DNA of 64,000 nt from JBFWVD01 sp050246915 (GTDB lineage Bacteria; Actinomycetota; Acidimicrobiia; Acidimicrobiales; Ilumatobacteraceae): NCBI GenBank assembly GCA_050246915.1, contig JBFWVD010000004.1, positions 62,001-126,000 of the forward strand, given 5' to 3'. The notes under the pieces were generated by a model, which was not told where the DNA came from, searched no databases, and saw nothing but the letters and a program-made list of their open reading frames with translations. Both the position numbers and the translations under genes were made by a program. Below are positions 24,517-33,242 of this stretch, in pieces (the first letter of the stretch is position 1; the number at the start of each line of letters is the position of its first letter).

Positions 24517-25938
24517 ATGGTCGACTCGCCCAAGGAAGCGTGTGGGGTCTTCGGCGTGTTCGCGCCGGGCAAGGCCGTCGCCCACATCACCTATCTCGGT
24601 CTCTATGCGCTGCAGCATCGCGGTCAGGAGGCCGCCGGGATGGCGGTGGCCGATGGCCGGCATCTGACGGTCATGAAGGACGAGGGCCTGGTTGCCCACG
24701 TGTTCGACGACCGGACCCTTGCTGCACTCACCGGCAACCTGGCCATCGGCCACACGCGCTACTCCACCACGGGTTCCTCGGTGTGGGCCAACGCTCAGCC
24801 GGTCTATCGCGACGCCGGTCATCACGAGTTCGCCCTCGGGCACAACGGCAACCTCACCAACACCATGCAGCTGGCCGACGACCTCGGGATGCTTCCCGGT
24901 GCGGTCACCAGCGACAGCGACCTCATCGCGGAGATGCTCGCGCGCTCGGTACACACCACCGGCGACCTCGAGAAGTCGCTGCACGATGTGCTGCCCCATC
25001 TGCAGGGAGCGTTCTCCTTGGTGCTGTGCGATGAGACGCGCGTGATCGGCGTGCGCGATCCGTTCGGCTTCCGGCCGCTTTGCCTCGGCAAGTTGGATGG
25101 CGGCTGGGTCTTGGCCAGCGAATCACCCGCGCTCGACACGGTCGGCGCTCACTTCGTGCGCGAGTTGGAGCCCGGCGAGATGGTGGTCATCGATCGCGAC
25201 GGCACCCATTCGTCGCGCCCGTTCCCGCCCGAGCGCGTCAGCCCACATCTGTGCTTGTTCGAGTTCGTGTACTTCGCCCGCCCAGACGCCCAGCTCTACG
25301 GGCGGAGCGTCGCCGCGGCACGCGTGCGGATGGGGGAGCAGCTGGCCGAGCAAGCGCCACTGGCCCCCGATGCGACCGGGCGCGAAGCAATCGTCATGCC
25401 GGTTCCCGAATCGGGAGTGCCGGCGGCGCAAGGGTTCGCCAAGGCCAGCGGGATCCCGTATGAGGACGGCCTGGTGAAGAACCGCTACATCGGTCGCACC
25501 TTCATCGCCCCCGATCAGCAGATGCGAGCCCTCGGCGTGCGCATGAAGCTGAACCCCTTGCGGGAGAACATCGCCGGCAAGCGACTGGTGGTCGTCGATG
25601 ACTCGATCGTGCGCGGCACGACCACGCGCGCGGTGGTGGCCATGTTGCGTGAGGCGGGCGCGGCCGAGGTGCACCTGCGCATCATGAGCCCGCCGTATCG
25701 CTGGCCGTGCTTCTACGGCATGGACACCGGCAACCGGGCCGAGTTGTTGGCCGCGAGCCTCACCGTCGACGAGGTCCGTGACTACGTGGGCGCCGATTCG
25801 CTGGCCTATCTCGAGCTCGATCGCCTCCTGACCGCCACCGGGGCCCCTGGTGCGGGGTTCTGCGACGCGTGTCTGACCGGTACGTACCCGGTGGAGGTCC
25901 CGGTGGAGTTGGGCAAGCACGTGTTGGAGACGCGGTGA
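24517..25938 (+). CDS. purF: Amidophosphoribosyltransferase
   Basis: 473-aa PurF, first committed step of purine synthesis (PRPP plus glutamine to phosphoribosylamine). The N-terminal nucleophile is the Cys in EACGVFGVFA, nine residues after ATG 24517, so a short propeptide is removed. LYALQHRGQEAAGM, GHTRYSTTG and GHNGNLTN mark the glutaminase; the phosphoribosyltransferase loop VVDDSIVRGTTTRAVV marks the second half. Four cysteines consistent with a B. subtilis-type Fe-S form occur (CLFEF, CFYG, FCDAC). A GTG at 24481 is a less likely start. Coupled to purM by a GTGA overlap. Confidence 0.96.
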   Translation: MVDSPKEACGVFGVFAPGKAVAHITYLGLYALQHRGQEAAGMAVADGRHLTVMKDEGLVAHVFDDRTLAALTGNLAIGHTRYSTTGSSVWANAQPVYRDAGHHEFALGHNGNLTNTMQLADDLGMLPGAVTSDSDLIAEMLARSVHTTGDLEKSLHDVLPHLQGAFSLVLCDETRVIGVRDPFGFRPLCLGKLDGGWVLASESPALDTVGAHFVRELEPGEMVVIDRDGTHSSRPFPPERVSPHLCLFEFVYFARPDAQLYGRSVAAARVRMGEQLAEQAPLAPDATGREAIVMPVPESGVPAAQGFAKASGIPYEDGLVKNRYIGRTFIAPDQQMRALGVRMKLNPLRENIAGKRLVVVDDSIVRGTTTRAVVAMLREAGAAEVHLRIMSPPYRWPCFYGMDTGNRAELLAASLTVDEVRDYVGADSLAYLELDRLLTATGAPGAGFCDACLTGTYPVEVPVELGKHVLETR

Positions 25939-26966
25939 GCGGCGAGACGTACGCGACATCCGGTGTGAGCCTCGAAGCGGCCGACGAGACCGTCGATCGG
26001 ATCAAGAGCCACGTGCGCTCCACGTTCCGCCCCGAGGTGCTCGGCGACATCGGCGGATTCGGTGGGCTGTTCGCTCTCGGCAACCGCTACCGCGATCCGG
26101 TGCTCGTGAGTTCCACCGACGGCGTCGGTACCAAGGCACTGGTGGCCCGGGCGATGAACCAATGGGGCACCGTCGGACTCGATCTGGTGGCGATGTGCGC
26201 GGACGACATCGTGGTGCAAGGCGCCGAGCCGCTGTTCTTCCTCGACTACGTGGGCGTCGGCACGCTGCGACCCGAGGTCGTCGAGTCCATAGTCGCTGGC
26301 ATCGCCCTGGGTTGCCGGGAAGCCGGCTGTGCATTGGTCGGTGGAGAAGTCGCGGAGCATCCTGGTGCCGGTGACGACGACAACGTCGAGTTGGCCGGGT
26401 TCGTGGTCGGCGTGGTGGAGCGTGACGCGCTCATCACCGGAGCGGCCATCAGTCCCGGCGATGTCCTCATCGGCCTGGCCTCACCGGGCCTGCGTTCCAA
26501 CGGCTATTCGCTGGCCCGTCGAGTGTTGCTCGAGCGCGCCGGGCTTCCGCTCGATGCGCCGGCGTGGGACGGTGCCGACACCAGTGTGGGCACCGAGCTG
26601 TTGCGTCCCTCCGTCATCTACGCCCGAGCGTTGGTGGAACTGACACGGGCATTCGAGGTGCACGGTCTGGCTCACATCACCGGCGGTGGCATCCCGGGGA
26701 ACCTCGTGCGTGTCTTGCATGACGGTGTTGATGCCGTCGTGCGTCGGGGGACGTGGCCGGTGCCGAGGATCTTCGATGAGATCGCCCGCCTCGGCGGTGT
26801 GGCACTCGAGGAAATGGACCGTGTGTTCAACCGTGGGGTTGGCATGATCGCCGCTGTGCCCGCGGCCATCGCTCCTGACGTCATCGCCCATCTCGCCGGC
26901 AACGGCCATGAATCATGGATCATCGGCGAGGTGGTTCCCGGCTCCGGTCGGGTCCTGATGCTGTGA
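25935..26966 (+). CDS. purM: Phosphoribosylformylglycinamidine cyclo-ligase
   Basis: 343-aa AIR synthetase (purine step 5). Landmarks: LVSSTDGVGTKALVA, DLVAMCADDIVVQGAEPLFF (as MCADDIVVQGAEP), GCALVGGEVAEHPG, GLRSNGYSLAR, HITGGGIPGNLVRV, and FNRGVGMI. GTG 25935 overlaps the purF stop by four bases, and its own stop overlaps the next gene's GTG in the same way, so purF-purM-MFS form a coupled operon. Confidence 0.95.
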   Translation: MSGETYATSGVSLEAADETVDRIKSHVRSTFRPEVLGDIGGFGGLFALGNRYRDPVLVSSTDGVGTKALVARAMNQWGTVGLDLVAMCADDIVVQGAEPLFFLDYVGVGTLRPEVVESIVAGIALGCREAGCALVGGEVAEHPGAGDDDNVELAGFVVGVVERDALITGAAISPGDVLIGLASPGLRSNGYSLARRVLLERAGLPLDAPAWDGADTSVGTELLRPSVIYARALVELTRAFEVHGLAHITGGGIPGNLVRVLHDGVDAVVRRGTWPVPRIFDEIARLGGVALEEMDRVFNRGVGMIAAVPAAIAPDVIAHLAGNGHESWIIGEVVPGSGRVLML

Positions 26967-28276
26967 GCACCGCTGACAGCAGCACAGCGACATCAGCACC
27001 GAAGCGGGCAAAGGTCCATTACGCCTGGGTCGTCTTCGCCGTCACCTTCGTCACGTTGCTCGGGGCGTCGGGGTTCCGGTCTGCGCCGGGTGTGCTCATC
27101 GAGCCGTTGCAGGACGACTTCGGGTGGAGCAAGGCCACCATCTCGGTGGCCATCTCCATCAACCTCATCCTCTACGGCCTCATCGGTCCGTTCGCCGCCG
27201 CGCTCATGGGCCGCTTCGGTCTGCGCAAGGTCGTCATCACCGCGCTCATCGTCGTGTCGTCGGGCGCGTTGGCCACCACGGCCATCACCCATCCATGGCA
27301 ACTGTGGTTGCTGTGGGGCGTGGTGGTCGGCACGGGATCGGGCTGCATGGCCACCGTGCTCGCCGCAACGGTGGCGAACCGATGGTTCGTGGCCCGCAAG
27401 GGCATCGTCACCGGCGCGCTCACGGCGGCCGGTGCCACCGGACAGTTGGTGTTCCTCCCAGTGCTGAGCCGCGTGGCCACCGACATCGGCTGGGAGACGG
27501 TGGCGGTCATCGTCGGTGGCTCGGCGTTGGCGGTCGTGCCGTTGGTGGCGTTGCTGTTGCGCAACCAACCATCCGACGTCGGGCTCAGCGCGTACGGTGC
27601 CGACGAGTCGTGGCAACAGATGCAACCCACCACCAATCCGGTGCGGGCAGCGTTCGACGGGTTCACCCAGGCGAGGCGATCGGGAGCGTTCTGGCTGTTG
27701 GCCGGGAGCTTCTTCGTGTGCGGCGCTTCCACCAATGGATTGGTGGGAACGCACTTCATCCCGGCGGCTCACGACCATGGACTGGCCGAGACGAAGGCGG
27801 CCAGCTTGCTGGCGCTGGTCGGCATTTTCGACATCGCCGGCACGTTGGCGTCGGGCTGGCTCACCGATCGCGTCGATCCCCGACGGCTGCTCATGTTCTA
27901 TTACGGCTTCCGCGGCCTGTCGTTGTTGGCGCTGCATCAAGCTCTCGATGCGTCGTCCATGGGGCTGTGGGCCTTCATCATCTTCTACGGCCTCGATTGG
28001 GTGGCGACCGTGCCGCCCACCGTTGCGCTGTGCACCGAGGTGTTCGGCCCCCGTCGAGCAACGGTGGTCTACGGCTGGGTCTTTGCCGGCCATCAACTCG
28101 GTGCTGCATTCGCCGCGTTCGGCGCAGGCAAGATCCGCGATGTCACCGGCAGCTATCAGGCGGCGTTCGTCATCTCCGGGGTCTTGTGTCTGGTTGCTGC
28201 CGCTGGCGTGACCCGCATCGGACGTGAACCTCACCTGACCACGCGCGCCGAAAGCCTGGTTCCCGACCTGGCTTGA
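26963..28276 (+). CDS. MFS transporter (MCT/oxalate-formate antiporter-like)
   Basis: 437-aa, 12-TM major facilitator. After an Ala/Ser/Thr-rich leader the first TM is YAWVVFAVTFVTLLGASGF, followed by GVLIEPLQDDFGWSKATIS, a pattern of the monocarboxylate/oxalate-formate type MFS branch; the mid-loop carries RFGLRKV and the second half TDRVDPRRLL. The start GTG 26963 overlaps purM's stop (GTGA), which is unusual for a transporter and suggests co-expression with purine synthesis. The substrate is unknown; a purine or organic-acid carrier are options, the former only from context. Confidence 0.85.
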   Translation: MSTADSSTATSAPKRAKVHYAWVVFAVTFVTLLGASGFRSAPGVLIEPLQDDFGWSKATISVAISINLILYGLIGPFAAALMGRFGLRKVVITALIVVSSGALATTAITHPWQLWLLWGVVVGTGSGCMATVLAATVANRWFVARKGIVTGALTAAGATGQLVFLPVLSRVATDIGWETVAVIVGGSALAVVPLVALLLRNQPSDVGLSAYGADESWQQMQPTTNPVRAAFDGFTQARRSGAFWLLAGSFFVCGASTNGLVGTHFIPAAHDHGLAETKAASLLALVGIFDIAGTLASGWLTDRVDPRRLLMFYYGFRGLSLLALHQALDASSMGLWAFIIFYGLDWVATVPPTVALCTEVFGPRRATVVYGWVFAGHQLGAAFAAFGAGKIRDVTGSYQAAFVISGVLCLVAAAGVTRIGREPHLTTRAESLVPDLA

Positions 28277-28386
28277 CGCACATCGACACAACTTCCTTTT
28301 CGGGACGCGGAACTCGCGGTGCCATCGCGGCATCGATCGGGACACCAACGCTCGCCACACGGTGGGCCGACCCGAAAGAGAAGATC

Positions 28387-28791
28387 ATGCTCACCGATTC
28401 GACGCTCACGTTCACCACCCCCGCCTCGTTCGCGCCGCCGTGTCCGACCGACTTGTTGACGAGTACCGCTCCCACACCCGCGGTCGCGCCGAGGGATGGG
28501 GTCGACCGGACCGCGCTCACGCTGGTGGGCGTCCACTCGCTCATCATCATCGCCAGCGGCGTGTTCCTGGCCGCTGTCGGCGAGGGCATGTTCGCTGCGG
28601 CGGCCCTGATCGAAGGAACCCTGCGGGCCGTCGAGGCGATCGGCATCGCACGGCGCAGTCGTGTGCTCACCAAGGTTGCGCTCGGGCACAGTTACGTCTC
28701 GGCCGTGGTGTCGGCGCTCAACCCTCCGGTTGGCGTGTTGTTCACGTTGCTGAACGTGGTGATCGTTCGTCGGCTCCGCTCGCGCCGTTGA
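28387..28791 (+). CDS. Small membrane protein
   Basis: 134 residues. The first 40 are Thr/Pro/Ala-rich and hydrophilic; then two or three hydrophobic segments follow (LTLVGVHSLIIIASGVFLAA, GEGMFAAAALIEGTL, YVSAVVSALNPPVGVLFTLL). ATG 28387 has GAAAGAGAAG before it; the frame from 28273 is not needed. No family recognised. Followed by a strong hairpin. Confidence 0.55.
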   Translation: MLTDSTLTFTTPASFAPPCPTDLLTSTAPTPAVAPRDGVDRTALTLVGVHSLIIIASGVFLAAVGEGMFAAAALIEGTLRAVEAIGIARRSRVLTKVALGHSYVSAVVSALNPPVGVLFTLLNVVIVRRLRSRR

Positions 28792-28807
28792 CAACCGGTA
28801 CGTCACC

Positions 28808-28843
28808 GAACGAGCCCCGAGCCAGATCGGCCGGGGCTCGTTC
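28808..28843. terminator. Strong bidirectional hairpin
   Basis: A perfect 12-bp stem GAACGAGCCCCG/CGGGGCTCGTTC (28808-28819, 28832-28843) lies between convergent genes ending at 28791 and 28860; the 12-nt loop can add a GCC/GGC pairing. A shared terminator is the simplest reading. Confidence 0.7.
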
Positions 28844-28859
28844 GCGTCGGGGACCGATG

Positions 28860-29984
28860 TCAGGCACCGGCCGTTCGTCCACGGCCCCACATCCCATTGC
28901 GCGAACGCCAATACTTGGTGACCATCACGGCGACACCGATGAGCAGCAGACCGAGCACCATCAACGTCGCCTCGGTGCCCACCTCATCGGCGAGGTAGTA
29001 GAGCGCCAGCTGCGGCGTCCAGATGAACACGCCGAGCGTGCCGACCAGCAACAGGATCGGGTGATCTCGGAGCATGCCGACGGCGAGCATGCCAATGGCG
29101 ACCGCCGTACCGAACCACACACCGATGGCCCGCTGATCGGCGGCGAAGATCTGTAGGCCCACCAACAACGCGGCCGGTCCCAACAGACATGCTTCATCGG
29201 ATGGCTCGAGGGCGTCGAGGACACCACCGATCGTCCACAGCGCGCCGACCATCAACACCGGCATTGCCCAGACCGGCGACGAGAATGTTCTGTCACTCGA
29301 CTCGAGGACCTCGACCACGCCGACGGCGGTGGTGATCACCGCCGCGAACAGCGCCGCCTGCTGCAGCAACTCCCGATGTCGCACCCATTCGACGGCGGCG
29401 ACCACGGCGGCGGCCGACCCGACCATCAACGGCGTGCCGCGCGACGGAGTATCGCTGTCTCCGGTGATCTCCAAGATGGTCACCACCGTTGTTGCCGCGG
29501 TACCAGCCACCGACAACGCCCACAGCACGCTGCCGAGGCGCGCCATGGCCGCGTCGGTCGAGCGCAACACGAACGCCCCAGCAGCGATCACCGCGATCGT
29601 CGGGACGGCAAGCACGGCGATGTGGGCGGCGGCACCGATGTCGTCCCAGGTATTGCCGATGATCATGCCGATGGCGGTGAGCACCAACGCCGAACCGACA
29701 TAGCCCACGGCCTCCGTGGCCAGGGGCACCCGGGGCGGAGGCGGGGCCGCCTCGTGTTCGGCGGCGTAGATGGCCTCGCTCTGGTCGCGGGTGATGAGGC
29801 CGGCCGACGTCCATTGCTCGAGCTTGCGGCGCAATGGGTCAGGCCCCGAGTCAGCGGCTCCGCCAGCTGGGGAGCCCGTGATGTGCGGCCCCATGTGGAC
29901 GAAGGGCACATGGCGTTTGCGAGAGCGTTCGATGATGACCGCAGCAACGATCAGCACCAACAGGAGAGGAAGCAGACCGATCAT
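28860..29984 (-). CDS. Polytopic membrane protein (DUF2157-like)
   Basis: 374 residues. The N-terminus is a TM helix (IGLLPLLLVLIVAAVIIERS), then a soluble stretch with the DUF2157-type pattern LRRKLEQWTSAGLITRDQSEAIYAAE (as LEQWTSAGLITRDQSE), then about ten TM helices. The soluble-then-polytopic layout resembles DUF2157 membrane proteins, whose function is unknown. A potential sensor or transporter is speculation. Start ATG 29984. Confidence 0.65.
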   Translation of the reverse strand: MIGLLPLLLVLIVAAVIIERSRKRHVPFVHMGPHITGSPAGGAADSGPDPLRRKLEQWTSAGLITRDQSEAIYAAEHEAAPPPPRVPLATEAVGYVGSALVLTAIGMIIGNTWDDIGAAAHIAVLAVPTIAVIAAGAFVLRSTDAAMARLGSVLWALSVAGTAATTVVTILEITGDSDTPSRGTPLMVGSAAAVVAAVEWVRHRELLQQAALFAAVITTAVGVVEVLESSDRTFSSPVWAMPVLMVGALWTIGGVLDALEPSDEACLLGPAALLVGLQIFAADQRAIGVWFGTAVAIGMLAVGMLRDHPILLLVGTLGVFIWTPQLALYYLADEVGTEATLMVLGLLLIGVAVMVTKYWRSRNGMWGRGRTAGA

Positions 29985-30100
29985 GAGGTCATCGTGCGCC
30001 TCCGCCAGATGATCGTCAGGGTCGAACGTCCCGACGGCAGTCCTTCCATCTCTGAGCAGGGGTCCGCGACTCGACGGCGGGCGGATCGACAGAAGCAGTG

Positions 30101-31150
30101 ATGTACTCCGCCGCGATCTGCGCCCTTCTCAGCCTGGCTAGCCTCCCGCTCGTGCTGGGGACCCGCGTTCGTTCTTGTCGTCCGTCGCGCCGAGCGGCGT
30201 TGGCGGTCGCAGTGGCGATCACCGCGACCGGCCTCGCCTCACCGGTCCGCCCCGTGCTGGCCGCGCCTCGGGCGGCCAAGGTCCCCGCCCATCCCCACAC
30301 CCTCGTCGCGCTGGGTGACTCGGTGGCCGCCGGGATGGGACTGCAATGGCGTGACTGGCTCACCCCCGACAGTTGCTGGCGATCGGGCAGTGACTCCTAC
30401 GCGGGGCGGTTCTTCTCCTCGTGGAAGAAGGCGGCGCCCAAGACCGAGCAGTCCAGCTACAAGTTCGTGTTGCTGGGCTGCAAGGGCGAGACCGCCGCGA
30501 GCATGGGGAAACAGGTGGACAAGGCCATCGCCGAGGACCCCGGCCTCATCTCGATCACCATCGGCGCCAACGATCTGCGCTTCGTCTACCCCGAGCGCTT
30601 GTTTCGTGCGGATGGCACGTTGGATCGATCGATCGTGGACAAGAACCTCGCCGCGTTGACGACATCGCTGCGTGGTGTGCTCACGCGACTGGTGGACAAC
30701 ACCGGGGCTCGCATCATGGTGACCACCTATCACAACCCCACCGCGGCCGATCCGGTGGGTGTTCCATCATGTTCGGGAAAGTGCTTCTCCGACGCCGTCA
30801 CCGGCGTTCTCGCACAGTTGAACAGCACGATCGCCGACACCGTGCGCACCTTCTCGACCGATCGGGTGCGTCTGGCCGATGTGGCCAAGCGCTTCGACGG
30901 TCACGGAGCGCCCAACGGTTGGGGTCCCGACAGTTGGCGTCAGGTCGGGGTGCCCAGTTGGATCCCCGTTCCATCGTCGGCTCGCAAGATCCTGTCCGAC
31001 ACGCAAGGCATCCAGGCCTACTGCGCGTCGGGACACAACATCTGGATCGACAAGAACTGGGTGAACGGGATCGACTGTGTGCATCCCAACGCTGATGGCG
31101 CCAAGGCGTATGCGGCAACGCTCAGTGCCGTGCTCGCCGCCTGGAAGTGA
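30101..31150 (+). CDS. Secreted SGNH/GDSL hydrolase
   Basis: 349 residues. The N-terminal 57 residues contain two hydrophobic segments and AxA (VLAAPRAA), so it is exported. Block I is LVALGDSVAAGMG (catalytic Ser), block III is TIGANDLRF (oxyanion Asn), and block V is DCVHPNADG (catalytic Asp and His), giving a complete SGNH triad. Extra Cys pairs (PDSCW, LLGCKGE, PSCSGKC, YCASG, IDCVH) fit a disulfide-bonded extracellular esterase/lipase like the Streptomyces rimosus lipase. ATG 30101 follows a GTG directly; either could start. Confidence 0.85.
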   Translation: MYSAAICALLSLASLPLVLGTRVRSCRPSRRAALAVAVAITATGLASPVRPVLAAPRAAKVPAHPHTLVALGDSVAAGMGLQWRDWLTPDSCWRSGSDSYAGRFFSSWKKAAPKTEQSSYKFVLLGCKGETAASMGKQVDKAIAEDPGLISITIGANDLRFVYPERLFRADGTLDRSIVDKNLAALTTSLRGVLTRLVDNTGARIMVTTYHNPTAADPVGVPSCSGKCFSDAVTGVLAQLNSTIADTVRTFSTDRVRLADVAKRFDGHGAPNGWGPDSWRQVGVPSWIPVPSSARKILSDTQGIQAYCASGHNIWIDKNWVNGIDCVHPNADGAKAYAATLSAVLAAWK

Positions 31151-31177
31151 AGTGCTGCAAGGCCTGCTGCTGAACGA

Positions 31178-33208
31178 TCACGCGCCCATGGCCACCACAG
31201 TGGCACCGGTTCCGGCCAGGCTGCCATGGAAGCCGGCGTCGCCGAAGGCGAACAGACCACCGTCGCGGGCCACGAACCAATAGCCCTTGCCGGTGCGGGT
31301 GGGGACGATCGAGATGACCGGCTGGGTCAGCGTGAGGTTGCCCGTCGAGCCGTGGAACGGAGCGTCACCGAACGCGAACACGCCGCCATCCTCGGCGACC
31401 ATCCAGTAGCCCTTCCCGCTCGGTGTCGCTGTCATGCCGACCATCGGCTTGTTGAGTCGGGTACCGCCCATCGATCCGTAGAACGCGGCGTCACCGAACG
31501 CGAACAAGCCACCGTCTCGGGCGGCGAACCAGTAGCCCTTCCCCGTCGGTGTGGGGGCCATGGCCACCACTGGTTGGGCCAAGCGCAGGTCGCCCGTGGA
31601 CCCGAAGAACGGAGCGTCGCCGAAGGTGAACACGCCACCGTCGGCGCCGATGAGCCAGTAGCCGTTACCAGATGCCGTCGATGCCATGGCCACGATCCCG
31701 CCGGCAAGTGGAGTTGACGACATGTCGCCGTAGTGAGCAGCCGCGCCGAAGGCGAACACTTTGCCGGCCGGCGTGCACAGCCAGTAGCCGTCGTGCTGCG
31801 GCCGAGACGCCATCGTCGACACGACCGACCCGGCGGGCGCATCGCCGTACGCCGCTGATCCACCGAAGCCGCTCACCTTGCCGGCGTCGGTCACCATCCA
31901 GTAGCCGTCGCCGCCCGGGTTCGACTGCACCGGAACTTGGCCGGGTCCGGCAGAGAACAACTGGAGGTTCGAGTAGTTCCCGCCGAGGACCGCGGACCCC
32001 GGAGCGCCCAACCATCCTTCGAGCACCGAGGTGTAGACGGACCGGAAGTCGATGTTCCAGTTCAGGTTCTTGTTGCGATCGAGCGAGGTGAGCGAGGGAT
32101 AGGACCCGTACATGCCGCCACGCACGTTGTCGCCGATGACGATGACCGGACCGGCGGTGCCGTGATCGGTCCCGACCGAGACGTTGGCCTCCGGTCGGCG
32201 GCCGAACTCGGAGTAGATCATCACCGTCACCCGATTGCGGAACTGGGGGTTCAAGCGATCGAAGAAGGCCTTGAGCGCGTTGTTCACCTCGGTGAGTCGT
32301 GACGCGTGGCCGGTGGCCTGCGCCGAGTGTGTGTCGTAGCCGCCGAGCGACGCGTGCATGACCCGCACGCCGAGGTTGGCGTTGATCAAGTTGGCGCACA
32401 GCGCCAGGCCGCTGGACGATCCGCCGGGTAGCCCGCTGTAGCTCGGGCTGATCTGCAACGACAGGTCCATGGCCTGTGCACCACTGGCCGCGAAGGTGTC
32501 GCCCCACGTGGAGCTCTGCGCCCCGGAGGTGAACTGACGCACGCCGGTGTAGAGGCGCTTCTCTGCCGCGTTGTTGCTGGCCCCGAACGCTCCCGACAGC
32601 GATGTGGGGAACGCCGATCCGCTTCGATAGTTGCCCCGCACGACGAGCGGTACCGAACTCGAGATGGACACCGCGTGGAATGCGTCCGGCCCACCCGGGA
32701 GGCCATCGATGTAACGGCCGAGCCAACCCGAACCGGGGTTCCCGCCGCTCACATGACCGGCCGACCAGATGGCTTGCGCGTCGAAGTGGCTGAGGCTCAT
32801 GTTGGGGTAGCCCACCCCGTTCACGATGGCGACCTTGCCCTGGTTCCACCAGTCACGCACGTTGGTGAGGCTGGGATGGAGGGCGAGACCGCCGCCGCCG
32901 CCCAACGGCAGCACGGCGCTGGGCGACAACGCCAGCGCACCGCGGAGCCCGGCATAGGCGCTGTTGTTGATCGGCACCACCGTGTTGACGCCATCGTTGC
33001 CGCCGCCGAGGTACAGCATCACCAGCACGCCGTCATTGGCGCCGATCGGCGTCGCCGCTTCGGCGTAGCGGGTGGCCCACGCCGGCATGGCTGACAGCGC
33101 CACACCAGCGCCGGCGGCCTGCAGGAAGCGTCGACGGCTCACCGGACTGGTGTCGGGTGTGCTCAGCAGCTCGAAGGTGTCGTCCCACTCGAGATCGTTG
33201 TAGGCCAT
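31178..33208 (-). CDS. DUF1501 protein fused to six GYW repeats
   Basis: 676 residues. A twin-arginine export signal (SRRRFLQAAGAG) opens the protein. A DUF1501 domain follows (about 45-400; MLYLGGGNDGVNTVVP, SHFDAQAIWSAG, VTVMIYSEFGRRPEAN, TDHGTAGPVIVIG). It belongs to the alkaline-phosphatase/sulfatase-like fold; function unproven. The C-terminal ~245 residues are six repeats of about 42 residues, each starting with GYW and holding DGGVFAFGDAxFxGS (first two degenerate). Such repeats occur in secreted actinobacterial proteins and may form a beta-propeller-like unit. It lies 34 bp downstream of the DUF1800 gene, so these are an operon. The second DUF1501 gene in this window (60953-62281) lacks the repeats. 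Confidence 0.85.
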   Translation of the reverse strand: MAYNDLEWDDTFELLSTPDTSPVSRRRFLQAAGAGVALSAMPAWATRYAEAATPIGANDGVLVMLYLGGGNDGVNTVVPINNSAYAGLRGALALSPSAVLPLGGGGGLALHPSLTNVRDWWNQGKVAIVNGVGYPNMSLSHFDAQAIWSAGHVSGGNPGSGWLGRYIDGLPGGPDAFHAVSISSSVPLVVRGNYRSGSAFPTSLSGAFGASNNAAEKRLYTGVRQFTSGAQSSTWGDTFAASGAQAMDLSLQISPSYSGLPGGSSSGLALCANLINANLGVRVMHASLGGYDTHSAQATGHASRLTEVNNALKAFFDRLNPQFRNRVTVMIYSEFGRRPEANVSVGTDHGTAGPVIVIGDNVRGGMYGSYPSLTSLDRNKNLNWNIDFRSVYTSVLEGWLGAPGSAVLGGNYSNLQLFSAGPGQVPVQSNPGGDGYWMVTDAGKVSGFGGSAAYGDAPAGSVVSTMASRPQHDGYWLCTPAGKVFAFGAAAHYGDMSSTPLAGGIVAMASTASGNGYWLIGADGGVFTFGDAPFFGSTGDLRLAQPVVAMAPTPTGKGYWFAARDGGLFAFGDAAFYGSMGGTRLNKPMVGMTATPSGKGYWMVAEDGGVFAFGDAPFHGSTGNLTLTQPVISIVPTRTGKGYWFVARDGGLFAFGDAGFHGSLAGTGATVVAMGA

Positions 33209-33242
33209 GGTCAGATCTCCGTACTCACGCGGTCTTGAGGGC

